Assembly: GCA_015057165.1 (NCBI GenBank)
Contig: SVEY01000016.1
Span: 1-64,000, forward strand
Origin: Lachnospiraceae bacterium
GTDB taxonomy: Bacteria > Bacillota > Clostridia > Lachnospirales > Lachnospiraceae
DNA: 64,000 nucleotides
Reading direction: 5' to 3'
Made by a program: the position numbers and the translations under genes. The notes under the pieces are model-generated. The model was not told where the DNA came from. It did not search any database and saw only the letters and a list, made by a program, of their open reading frames with translations. Positions 44,898 through 52,942 of this stretch are shown piece after piece (within the stretch, counting starts at the first letter, position 1; every line of letters starts with the position of its first letter).

Positions 44898-45791
44898 ATG
44901 AGTCTACGATTTATAGAAAGAAACGATCTGGCAAATAGCATTAATTACGATCCAACAAAGGAATTTGCGTGCCTACTTGGAAGCCCAGTATCCCATAGCA
45001 TCTCTCCTGATATGCATAATTTCAGCTTTGATAAACTAGGAATAGATGCAAGATATTATGCTATTGATATTAAGCCTAATGAGCTTAGCGAAATAATGGA
45101 TGATATTAGAGAAGTAGATTTTCTTGGTGCAAATGTTACTATGCCACTTAAGACCGAAATCATCAAATACCTTGACAAGCTTGATATATCGTCTGAACTT
45201 GCCGGTTCAGTTAATACTGTTGTCCCAATAAACGGGCAGCTTGTAGGCTATACAACTGATGGCGCAGGTTTTGTTGATTCTCTACAAGAAATAAATGTTA
45301 ATGTAAAAGGAAAAGATATACTAATTCTAGGTGCTGGTGGAGCCGCAACCTCTATTATTGTAGAACTCGCACTTAATAAAGCTAATTCAATAACAATTGC
45401 AAAAAGATTTAATAAGACATTAAATAATGTTAAAGATTTTGCATCTAAAGTCACTAACAAGACAAAATGCTCTACCTCAGTAATTAATATTGAAGATAAC
45501 AATATATTAAAAGAAGCCATTTCAAAATGTCACATTCTAATTAATGCAACACCTATCGGAATGACTTCTAATGATAGTTTAATTGATAAAAGCTTTCTAC
45601 GTCCAAGTCTTGTTGTATGTGACCTTATATATGAACCCGCTATGACAAAGCTTTTAAAGGACGCTTCTGACGTAGGTTGTAAATATATTAATGGCAAATA
45701 CATGCTTCTTTACCAAGGAGCACGTAGTTTTAGACTTTGGACAGATCTTAGTATGCCAATAGAAGACGTAAAAGATAAATTCTTTAGCTGA
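44898..45791 (+). CDS. aroE: Shikimate dehydrogenase
   Basis: 297 residues. Shikimate-binding N-domain with LLGSPVSHSISPDMHNFSF and GANVTMPLKTEIIKYLD (the catalytic Lys/Asp pair), NADP domain with ILILGAGGAATSIIVELAL, and C-terminal YQGARSFRLWT. Reduces 3-dehydroshikimate. Preceded by GGAAGGGAG. The 197-bp gap to aroD is AT-rich and must hold both promoters; no clear pair of boxes could be fixed by eye. The 3' end overlaps the convergent NUDIX gene by 8 bp. Confidence 0.95.
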   Translation: MSLRFIERNDLANSINYDPTKEFACLLGSPVSHSISPDMHNFSFDKLGIDARYYAIDIKPNELSEIMDDIREVDFLGANVTMPLKTEIIKYLDKLDISSELAGSVNTVVPINGQLVGYTTDGAGFVDSLQEINVNVKGKDILILGAGGAATSIIVELALNKANSITIAKRFNKTLNNVKDFASKVTNKTKCSTSVINIEDNNILKEAISKCHILINATPIGMTSNDSLIDKSFLRPSLVVCDLIYEPAMTKLLKDASDVGCKYINGKYMLLYQGARSFRLWTDLSMPIEDVKDKFFS

Positions 45792-46338
45792 TACTAGAGT
45801 TATTTTGGCACTTAACAGCATATGCAAGAATTGCAGATACAGTCTTAGAATCCTGTAATTTACCCTGATAAATCATATCAAGAAGTTCATCAAGTTCAAA
45901 TTCAAGCACATTAATACTTTCTGCCTCATCTAAATGCTGTTTTCCAGGCTTTAAATCCCTTGCAAGATACACATCTATAGATTCATTACAAAATGCCACA
46001 GTAGTTTTAAGAGACAATAAAAATTTTATATTATCAGATGTATATCCTGTCTCTTCTTCTAATTCTCTGGTAGCACAAACTAATGTATCTTCTGTCTTAC
46101 TATCTCTAGAGCCAGCAGGCACCTCTATTGTATATCTATTAAGAGCATGACGAAATTGTTTAACCATAACAATTTTACCATTTGGAAGAACAGGTAGCAC
46201 GCAGGCAGCCCCCATTCTATGCTCTACATAATCCCAGGTCTCATGATTTCCATTAGGAAGAAGCATTTCATCACTATATACATCAATAATAGACCCTTTA
46301 TGAACCAAAGTTCTTTTCTCAGTTATTACATGTTCCAT
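45784..46338 (-). CDS. NUDIX hydrolase (ADP-ribose pyrophosphatase-like)
   Basis: 184 residues. The NUDIX box EVPAGSRDSKTEDTLVCATRELEEETGYTSD is intact (given here in parts: GSRDSKTED and ATRELEEETGY, residues about 92-114). KIVMVKQFRHALNRYTIEVP before it matches ADP-ribose pyrophosphatases (NudF type), which split ADP-ribose to AMP and ribose-5-phosphate. The frame is open 22 codons further, but AAGGAG 7 nt before ATG 46338 decides the start. It follows rny across a terminator. Confidence 0.9.
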   Translation of the reverse strand: MEHVITEKRTLVHKGSIIDVYSDEMLLPNGNHETWDYVEHRMGAACVLPVLPNGKIVMVKQFRHALNRYTIEVPAGSRDSKTEDTLVCATRELEEETGYTSDNIKFLLSLKTTVAFCNESIDVYLARDLKPGKQHLDEAESINVLEFELDELLDMIYQGKLQDSKTVSAILAYAVKCQNNSSIS

Positions 46339-46352
46339 ATTATTTCTCCTTA

Positions 46353-46386
46353 TAAAAAATTCAGCTGCATAATCATGCAGCTGAAT
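46353..46386 (-). terminator. Intrinsic terminator after rny
   Basis: Minus strand: a 12-bp perfect stem ATTCAGCTGCAT / ATGCAGCTGAAT, loop of 4, then TTTTTT. It falls just before the NUDIX ribosome site, so NUDIX expression from rny would need read-through. Confidence 0.88.
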
Positions 46387-46406
46387 ATTATTCGCGTAAA
46401 ACAAAT

Positions 46407-47969
46407 CTATTTCGCGTAGTCAGTAACTCTAGATTCACGGATAACGTTAACCTTAATCTGACCAGGATAATCAAGCTCGGACTCAATCCTTTTAGTAATA
46501 TCTCTAGCCATGATAACCATATCCGCATCAGTTACCTGATCAGGAACAACCATTACACGAACCTCTCTACCTGCCTGAATAGCAAAAGACTTATCAACTC
46601 CCTTAAAGTCGTTGGTAATCTCTTCTAACTGTTGTAATCTATTAGAATATGTCTCCATAGTCTCACGTCTTGCACCTGGTCTTGCAGCTGAAATAGCATC
46701 AGCAGCTTGAACAATACATGCAATAAGTGTCTCTGGTTCCACATCCCCATGATGCGCCTCAACGGCATTAATAACTGTAGGTGATTCTTTGTATTTCTTA
46801 CAAAGATCTGCACCAAGTTGAATATGAGATCCTTGAGCACCTTCTTCGTGGTCAATAGCTTTACCTATATCATGAAGAAGACCAGCTCTCTTAGCTACAC
46901 GCACATCTAATCCTAATTCTCCAGCAAGAAGACCAGATAAATGTGCTACTTCGATAGAATGCTTTAGGGCATTCTGTCCGAAACTTGTACGATATTTCAT
47001 ACGACCAAGTAGCTTAACAAGTTCAGGATTAATGCCATTAACACCAACTTCAAGTGTGGCAGCTTCTCCCTCTTCTCTCATATTAGTTTCAACTTCTTTA
47101 GTTGCTTTATCAACCATCTCTTCTATACGAGCTGGATGAATTCTTCCATCTACTATTAATTTCTCAAGTGCTACACGAGCAATCTCTCGACGCACTGGAT
47201 CAAAAGCAGATAAGACAACTGCTTCAGGTGTATCATCAATAATTAGTTCTACACCAGTCATAGTTTCTAATGTACGAATATTACGTCCTTCACGTCCAAT
47301 GATACGACCTTTCATATCATCACTTGGAAGTGGCACTACAGAAATTGATGTTTCTGCAACATGATCTGCAGCACATTTCTGAATAGCTGTTACTACAATA
47401 TCACGAGCCTTCTTATTCGCTTCATCTTTTGCTTGAGCCATTGTTTCTTTAATAAGTTTTGCGGCATCAATTTTTACATCATCTTCAACAGTTTGTAGTA
47501 ATTGTTCTTTTGCTTGTACGGAGGTTAAACCTGAGATTCTCTCTAGTTCCTGTACTCTCTGTTTGTTTAATTTCGCTACTTCTTCTTTTTCCTTGTTAAG
47601 CTTTGCTTCTTTTTGCGACAACTCCCTCTCACGTTTTTCTAACTGATCGAGTTTTCTGTCAACGTTTTCTTCCTTCTGAGCAACTCTATGTTCATTTCTC
47701 TGAATCTCAGAACGACGTTCACGTATCTCTTTATCTAACTCGTTCTTTTGCTTGAGGGCATCTTCCTTAGCTTCAATTAAGGCCTCTCTCTTCTTTGCTT
47801 CAGCAGTCTTAACTGCATCATCAATAATTTCACGAGCCTTATTCTCAGCACTGTCAACTTTATTAGCAGCAGCTTTCTTATGCGCATTCCTTGAAACAAA
47901 AACTGTAGCAAGAATAGCTACTATCATGGCTGCAACAGCTATAACAAGTGTAACAATAATCATTGACAC
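46407..47969 (-). CDS. rny: Ribonuclease Y
   Basis: 520 residues. N-terminal membrane anchor ([20 protein letters not shown]), a long charged coiled coil (about 35-200), KH domain ([20 protein letters not shown]) and HD domain ([20 protein letters not shown] metal residues). Main endonuclease starting mRNA decay in Firmicutes, held at the membrane. Downstream of recX in clostridial order. Confidence 0.96.
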   Translation of the reverse strand: MSMIIVTLVIAVAAMIVAILATVFVSRNAHKKAAANKVDSAENKAREIIDDAVKTAEAKKREALIEAKEDALKQKNELDKEIRERRSEIQRNEHRVAQKEENVDRKLDQLEKRERELSQKEAKLNKEKEEVAKLNKQRVQELERISGLTSVQAKEQLLQTVEDDVKIDAAKLIKETMAQAKDEANKKARDIVVTAIQKCAADHVAETSISVVPLPSDDMKGRIIGREGRNIRTLETMTGVELIIDDTPEAVVLSAFDPVRREIARVALEKLIVDGRIHPARIEEMVDKATKEVETNMREEGEAATLEVGVNGINPELVKLLGRMKYRTSFGQNALKHSIEVAHLSGLLAGELGLDVRVAKRAGLLHDIGKAIDHEEGAQGSHIQLGADLCKKYKESPTVINAVEAHHGDVEPETLIACIVQAADAISAARPGARRETMETYSNRLQQLEEITNDFKGVDKSFAIQAGREVRVMVVPDQVTDADMVIMARDITKRIESELDYPGQIKVNVIRESRVTDYAK

Positions 47970-48142
47970 AGGAGCACCTCCTTTATTTAATTTTCATTGT
48001 ACATATAACATAATCAATTTATATCTGTCATAATTTACAACAAATTTATTCTACTCTTTGTATCATAAAATGTCAATGTATTATGATAGTATATTTGCAA
48101 TATATAGGCAGTAACAAAAGGGTGTAATATAGCCCATCTTCT

Positions 48143-48727
48143 TTATAAATATTTACTTATAGTATCATAAGAAAAGCCTTTACCCATAAGAAATCTATAC
48201 ATCTTACTTTTTTCTTTCTCTGTTGCATTCTCAGGATTATAATTTCTCTTACGAATGTACATTAGCACCAGTTCCTTCTCATCAGTGGTATATTCCATAT
48301 CTAATGCATTACATATTAATTCTTTATCAATCCCCTTACGATACAAATCCTGCAAGATTCTGTTCTTAGAACGATAATCTCTGTAATTTCTGACATAGGA
48401 TAGTGCATATCTCTCATCATTAATGTAATTATAGGATGCAGCATATTGGATTGCTGCATCTATTGCCTCAATGGGATAGCCATTCTTAGCAAGTTTTCCT
48501 CTAATCTCTTTATCAGTTCTATCCATTTTCTCAAGTAAATGCAAAGTTCTTTTCTTTGCACGAGGAATTAGAGTCTCTCTAAGGATTTCGTCGTAATTCT
48601 CTAGTTCTTTGTCAACCTCTATATTGTATTTCTTAATTTCCTTCTTATAAAGTTGAAAGTCTGTCCGATTATCTAGACAGACTTTCACTTTTGTTTTGGT
48701 GTGAGCTTCAATACTTGTAACTATCAT
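48143..48727 (-). CDS. recX: Regulatory protein RecX
   Basis: 194 residues. Helical triple-repeat protein: RTLHLLEKMDRTDKEIRGKL, AKNGYPIEAIDAAIQYAASY, NYINDERYALSYVRNYRDYR and RKRNYNPENATEKEKSKMYR-type repeats are visible. It inhibits or modulates RecA filaments. It follows recA by 39 bp. ATG 48727 is chosen over an upstream TTG; neither has a strong ribosome site. Confidence 0.9.
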   Translation of the reverse strand: MIVTSIEAHTKTKVKVCLDNRTDFQLYKKEIKKYNIEVDKELENYDEILRETLIPRAKKRTLHLLEKMDRTDKEIRGKLAKNGYPIEAIDAAIQYAASYNYINDERYALSYVRNYRDYRSKNRILQDLYRKGIDKELICNALDMEYTTDEKELVLMYIRKRNYNPENATEKEKSKMYRFLMGKGFSYDTISKYL

Positions 48728-48766
48728 ATTATTTACCAAACATATATAAAAACTTATAAAACCGAA

Positions 48767-49843
48767 TTATTTAGCTGGTTTTTGTTCTTGTGCTTTAGAT
48801 GAATCAGCAGACTCTTTCTTTACTTCTTCACTTGAATCATCTGCTTCTCCGTCAAGATTAAAGTGTTCTCTTACTTTCATCTCAATCTCATTATATAATT
48901 CTTTATTCTCTGCAAGATATTTCTTAGCATTCTCGCGTCCTTGTCCAATCTTCTCTCCATTATATGCATACCATGCACCGGATTTGTTGATAATATCAAT
49001 ATCAGACGCAATGTCTAGAATATCTCCCTCTTTAGAAATACCTTTACCAAACATAATATCAAATTCTGCTTCTTTAAATGGTGGTGCAATCTTATTCTTT
49101 ACAACTTTAATCCTTGTTCTGTTACCTATTACTTCCCCTTGCTGCTTTAAAGATTCAATTCTTCTAACATCAAGTCTTACTGAAGAATAGAACTTAAGTG
49201 CACGACCACCTGTTGTAGTCTCAGGATTACCAAACATTACACCAACTTTCTCACGAAGCTGATTAATAAATATAACAATACAATTACTTTTTGCAATTAC
49301 AGCCGTAAGCTTTCTTAACGCTTGTGACATAAGTCTTGCTTGAAGACCGACATGCGAATCACCCATGTCACCATCAATCTCGGCTTTCGGAACAAGCGCG
49401 GCAACAGAGTCAACTATTACAATATCTACTGCATTAGAGCGAACCATAGTCTCTGCTATCTCAAGTGCTTGCTCTCCGTTATCCGGCTGAGAAATATATA
49501 GATTATCAATATCAACTCCTATATTCTTGGCATACACAGGATCAAGCGCGTGCTCTGCGTCAATAAATCCGGCTATTCCGCCTCGTTTCTGAACCTCTGA
49601 AACTGCATGAAGTGCAACCGTTGTCTTACCTGAAGATTCAGGACCATATATCTCTATAATTCTTCCTTTTGGTAATCCACCTTGTCCTAATGCTATATCA
49701 AGACTTATTGAACCTGTAGGAACTGTTTCAACTTTCATCTGACTAGATGTATCGCCAAGCTTCATAACAGAACCTTTACCATATTGCTTCTCAATCTGTG
49801 AAATCGCTGCCTCTAGGGCTCTTAACTTATCATCTTGTGCCAT
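48767..49843 (-). CDS. recA: Recombinase RecA
   Basis: 358 residues. Walker [16 protein letters not shown] (about 66-80), Walker [13 protein letters not shown], loop 2 region [22 protein letters not shown], and an acidic C-terminal tail ([20 protein letters not shown]). Catalyses strand exchange and LexA self-cleavage. Its 5' UTR has a perfect LexA box, and a consensus promoter lies just upstream. Confidence 0.97.
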   Translation of the reverse strand: MAQDDKLRALEAAISQIEKQYGKGSVMKLGDTSSQMKVETVPTGSISLDIALGQGGLPKGRIIEIYGPESSGKTTVALHAVSEVQKRGGIAGFIDAEHALDPVYAKNIGVDIDNLYISQPDNGEQALEIAETMVRSNAVDIVIVDSVAALVPKAEIDGDMGDSHVGLQARLMSQALRKLTAVIAKSNCIVIFINQLREKVGVMFGNPETTTGGRALKFYSSVRLDVRRIESLKQQGEVIGNRTRIKVVKNKIAPPFKEAEFDIMFGKGISKEGDILDIASDIDIINKSGAWYAYNGEKIGQGRENAKKYLAENKELYNEIEMKVREHFNLDGEADDSSEEVKKESADSSKAQEQKPAK

Positions 49844-49857
49844 AATTTTCTCCTTCT

Positions 49858-49871
49858 ACGAACTTTTGTTC
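49858..49871. promoter_or_regulatory. LexA (SOS) box of recA
   Basis: CGAAC-TTTT-GTTCG, a perfect palindrome matching the Firmicute SOS box CGAAC-N4-GTTCG. It sits about 15 bp before the recA start, just downstream of the -10 element. Confidence 0.88.
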
Positions 49872-49885
49872 GTTCAAACTAAATA

Positions 49886-49914
49886 TATAATATACTACAT
49901 AAAACAAGTTGTCA
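49886..49914 (-). promoter_or_regulatory. recA promoter
   Basis: Minus strand: TTGACA (49914-49909), 17 bp, TATTAT (49891-49886). Confidence 0.8.
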
Positions 49915-49933
49915 ATACTTTTACAGAAAATTT

Positions 49934-49961
49934 GTTCGATTTTTGTTCGTGTGTTTGTTCG
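49934..49961. promoter_or_regulatory. Three GTTCG half-sites upstream of recA promoter
   Basis: GTTCG occurs at 49934, 49945 and 49957, one helical turn apart (11 and 12 bp), in direct orientation, 20-50 bp upstream of the -35 box. They match LexA half-sites but form no palindrome. The rest of 49872-50175 shows no gene; it contains one hairpin at 50067-50088. Confidence 0.4.
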
Positions 49962-50175
49962 TGCATTTTCTATTATATAAAACTTAATAGAATCAAACTA
50001 AAAATCATCATTACATTTCCAATAATACACATATGCACAACTCATATTATAAATAATACAGGATAATGTGTCCGAATATATGGACACAAAAGAAAAAATC
50101 CAAATATAAATAGAATATTTTGAAATCAAATAATAAGTGAACTAATTATACTTAAAGGAAAGCAATGTGTCAAAC

Positions 50176-50215
50176 ACAAAAATGCCACTTCGTGAGAGAC
50201 CTCACAAAGCGGCAT
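50176..50215 (-). terminator. Intrinsic terminator after rubrerythrin
   Basis: Minus strand: ATGCC...GGCAT and GTGAG/CTCAC nested stem with small bulges, followed by TTTTTG. Confidence 0.75.
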
Positions 50216-50228
50216 AGCATAATACATT

Positions 50229-50771
50229 CTAATAATTCTCAGCTCTAACTTCGAAGAAGCTTTGTGGATGGTTACATACAGGACATACTTCCGGTGCCTC
50301 AGTACCAACTACAACGTGACCACAATTTCTGCATTCCCACATTGTAACTCCACTCTTCTTAAACACTTCCATTGCTTCAACATTATGAAGCAGGGCACGA
50401 TAACGTTCCTCATGCATCTTCTCAATTGCTGCAACACCTCTGAACTGTTCAGCTAGCTCTGTAAACCCTTCTTCCTCAGCTTCACGAGCCATTCTCTCAT
50501 ACATATCAGTCCACTCAGCATTCTCGCCTTCTGCAGCCGCAAGAAGATTAGCTGGTGTATCTCCTACACCTCCTAATGCCTTAAACCAAAGTTTTGCATG
50601 TTCTTTCTCATTATCAGCTGTCTTAAGAAACATAGCTGCAATCTGCTCATAGCCTGCTTTCTTAGCAACAGATGCAAAGTAAGTATACTTATTACGAGCT
50701 TGAGATTCTCCTGCAAAAGCTTCCCATAAATTCTTCTCAGTCTTAGTTCCTGCATATTTATTCTCTGCCAT
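50229..50771 (-). CDS. rbr: Rubrerythrin
   Basis: 180 residues. A four-helix ferritin-like diiron domain with [20 protein letters not shown] and [11 protein letters not shown], a second [25 protein letters not shown], then a C-terminal rubredoxin FeS4 domain (CRNCGH and CPVCNHP). A peroxidase that protects anaerobes from hydrogen peroxide. Directly downstream of superoxide reductase, so the two give a full superoxide-to-water route. Confidence 0.95.
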   Translation of the reverse strand: MAENKYAGTKTEKNLWEAFAGESQARNKYTYFASVAKKAGYEQIAAMFLKTADNEKEHAKLWFKALGGVGDTPANLLAAAEGENAEWTDMYERMAREAEEEGFTELAEQFRGVAAIEKMHEERYRALLHNVEAMEVFKKSGVTMWECRNCGHVVVGTEAPEVCPVCNHPQSFFEVRAENY

Positions 50772-50806
50772 ATCTCTTACCTCCTTAATACTAATACTTT
50801 AGCGGC

Positions 50807-51181
50807 TTATATCTCTTTAACCCACAAACCATGAAGATTGCAATATTCATAGACTGCTACTGCCTTATCTCCAGCCGGAAGTACGAATTCTGCAACAGGT
50901 TTATCTCCTGGAGAAAGATTTTTAATCATACTTCCACTTTCTGTCTCAAGAACAATAAATTGAATAAAATGCTCCTCAAGCATTGGGTGTTCAACTTCAC
51001 CCACCTGAACCTTAACAACATTATCTTCAACTGTCACTGATGGTACATGCTTCTCAAAAGCACCATCTGTAGCACCAGGAACTAGTTCTTCCATTTTCTC
51101 GCCACAACATACAACTGGTACACCAGAATCATTTAATTTAGTGATAATATTACCACATGTGTTACATTTGTAGAATTTCAT
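50807..51181 (-). CDS. Desulfoferrodoxin / superoxide reductase
   Basis: 124 residues. The N-terminal desulforedoxin-like centre has CNTCGNIITKL and CCGEKM (four Cys). The catalytic Fe site is formed by EKHVPSV, HPMLEEHFIQ and the C-terminal CNLHGLW (His4-Cys). Reduces superoxide to peroxide, handed to rubrerythrin. ATG 51181 is fixed by GGAGG 8 nt upstream; an in-frame GTG lies further up. Its promoter is at 51249-51277, with a large hairpin between promoter and gene. Confidence 0.94.
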   Translation of the reverse strand: MKFYKCNTCGNIITKLNDSGVPVVCCGEKMEELVPGATDGAFEKHVPSVTVEDNVVKVQVGEVEHPMLEEHFIQFIVLETESGSMIKNLSPGDKPVAEFVLPAGDKAVAVYEYCNLHGLWVKEI

Positions 51182-51205
51182 AAAAATCACCTCCTAATTC
51201 TTCCT

Positions 51206-51244
51206 AAAAATATAAGGTATCAAATATCTTATTTGACACCTTAT
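51206..51244 (-). terminator. Hairpin with T-run between the superoxide reductase promoter and gene
   Basis: Minus strand: a 14-bp stem ATAAGGTGTCAAAT / ATTTGATACCTTAT (one G-T), loop of 5, then ATTTTT. It could end chemoreceptor transcription. Because it lies just downstream of the -10 box of the reductase promoter, it would also be at the very 5' end of that transcript as an attenuator, or serve as DNA operator. Confidence 0.65.
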
Positions 51245-51248
51245 GTTC

Positions 51249-51277
51249 ATATTAAAGCATGATACTATTAATTGCAA
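51249..51277 (-). promoter_or_regulatory. Candidate promoter of superoxide reductase-rubrerythrin operon
   Basis: Minus strand: TTGCAA (51277-51272), 17 bp, TAATAT (51254-51249). The -10 is slightly off consensus. Confidence 0.55.
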
Positions 51278-51326
51278 GTGAAAAATCTGTGAATCTTTTT
51301 TTAACTTAAGCCTTAATAATTATAGT

Positions 51327-52793
51327 TTATAGTGACTCAGATAATTCAAATATCTTATCAAGTATCTCTTTAGTAGTATCCATACTTTCGACACAACCCT
51401 GAGTAATAGATATTGAATCTTCTGCAGATGCAACTACTTCTTCAGATGAAGCAGACAAATTAGAGATAGAATCTATTACCTCATTATTAGCATTTGTGGA
51501 ATCGCCAACCTTAGATTCAATAGCAGCAACTGCATCAGACATCTGTTGAACTGATTCGTCAATCAGCTTGAATTGTTCATCAGTCACACTAATGAGCCTT
51601 GCCTCTTCTTTAGTAGCCTCAACTGATTTTTGCATGTTATCAGAAGCCGCCACAATGCTATCAACAAGTTCATCTATTACTTCGCCAATCTTTTCTGCAG
51701 AATTTTTAGTCGTGTCAGAAAGATTACGAATTTCATCAGCAACAACTGCAAATCCTTTTCCTGCCTCTCCAGCTCTAGCAGCCTCAATAGAAGCATTTAG
51801 AGAAAGTAAGTTAGTCTGAGAAGAAATCTCTAGGATTGTCTCAACTACATCTTTAATACCTTGAACTCTATTCTGTAATTCAGCAGTCATCTCAGCAGTC
51901 TCACCATTAATGCTACTTACAATCTCAGATTGTTGCATTAGGCTCTCAACAGTTTTATTACCTTCAACAATTACCCTGGATGTATTGTCACTCGTCAAAG
52001 ACATTTCCTTTGTCTGACTCACAACAGCCTCTAAAGCTTCCGTAATATTAGCTGACATTGCAGTCTGAGTCTGAATTGATGAAGCTGTCTGCTTTGTTGA
52101 ATTACTGATTTGGTTAATAGAAGTAGATGATGATTCTATGTTCTGAGCAAGTGTCTCTACAGAAACATTAGCATTATCTAATAATTCTTTAATTTCAGTT
52201 GTTGTCTTTTTAATCTTTTCTGCAACCTCTTGTTGTTCTAAAGCCTGCTTCTCGGCATTATCCAAGAGTTCAGCATCTTGCTTGGCCAGCATCTTAACAG
52301 CAAGAAATGCTATTACACATCCAACAATGGCAAACCAGTCATTAGTTATTACCTTGTAAAGATCTTCTCCAGAGCCAAATAAAATATATAGCACTGTATA
52401 TACAGCATTGCCCACTACATCAACTATTATACCTATTGTACAAGTCTTAACTGACTTATGAAGCATAATAACAAAGCATATCAGGAATGTAAATGCATAT
52501 AAAAGCGGTGCATTAATATTGGACCATAATGTATCAAAATACGTTATCAACACACCAACAAACATTACAAGATGTCCTTTATGGCTCTTACCAAAGGCAA
52601 TCTTACCTATAATAGTAATAATAATACCGACAACAACAATTCCAGAAGAAATAATCACTCGCATTAAATTTCCTGATTTGTTACCATACATTATTGTACA
52701 TACTAAAGCCAGAGCATGAATAACGAGTAAAAACGCAAAAGTCAAATTATTCTTCTGTATTAAATGTTTTTTCTCAACTTCTTTTTTATTCAT
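51327..52793 (-). CDS. Methyl-accepting chemotaxis protein
   Basis: 488 residues. About six hydrophobic segments fill the first 190 residues with no large outside loop, so the sensor is probably in the membrane. A cytosolic helical region follows, with the signalling hairpin [20 protein letters not shown] and [20 protein letters not shown] (about 340-380). It signals to CheA/CheW. No HAMP domain is evident. AAGGAG 7 nt upstream decides ATG 52793 over 52817. No che genes are nearby. Confidence 0.9.
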   Translation of the reverse strand: MNKKEVEKKHLIQKNNLTFAFLLVIHALALVCTIMYGNKSGNLMRVIISSGIVVVGIIITIIGKIAFGKSHKGHLVMFVGVLITYFDTLWSNINAPLLYAFTFLICFVIMLHKSVKTCTIGIIVDVVGNAVYTVLYILFGSGEDLYKVITNDWFAIVGCVIAFLAVKMLAKQDAELLDNAEKQALEQQEVAEKIKKTTTEIKELLDNANVSVETLAQNIESSSTSINQISNSTKQTASSIQTQTAMSANITEALEAVVSQTKEMSLTSDNTSRVIVEGNKTVESLMQQSEIVSSINGETAEMTAELQNRVQGIKDVVETILEISSQTNLLSLNASIEAARAGEAGKGFAVVADEIRNLSDTTKNSAEKIGEVIDELVDSIVAASDNMQKSVEATKEEARLISVTDEQFKLIDESVQQMSDAVAAIESKVGDSTNANNEVIDSISNLSASSEEVVASAEDSISITQGCVESMDTTKEILDKIFELSESL

Positions 52794-52899
52794 AAGATGT
52801 CTCCTTGCGCAACACATTTTACCACAAATGTTTTTTATCCGTATAATATTATACCATAGCGCTTTTTTTATTCAATAAAAAAACATCAAAAATGCACAA

Positions 52900-52926
52900 A
52901 AAAAGAGGAGAGATTCATCCCTCCCC
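52900..52926 (-). terminator. Intrinsic terminator after alaS
   Basis: Minus strand: GGAGGGA-TGAA-TCTCTCC type stem (7 bp, one G-T) with a following TTTTTTT. Confidence 0.75.
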
Positions 52927-52942
52927 AAACACATTTCACAAA

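Noticed and set aside
49866..50066. 66-residue plus-strand frame over the recA control region
   Set aside because: It runs antisense through the recA promoter and LexA box and has no ribosome site.
50067..50088. Hairpin TGTGTCC...GGACACA between recA and rubrerythrin
   Set aside because: Not followed by a T-run on either strand and not next to a gene end, so not called as a terminator; no function can be supported.
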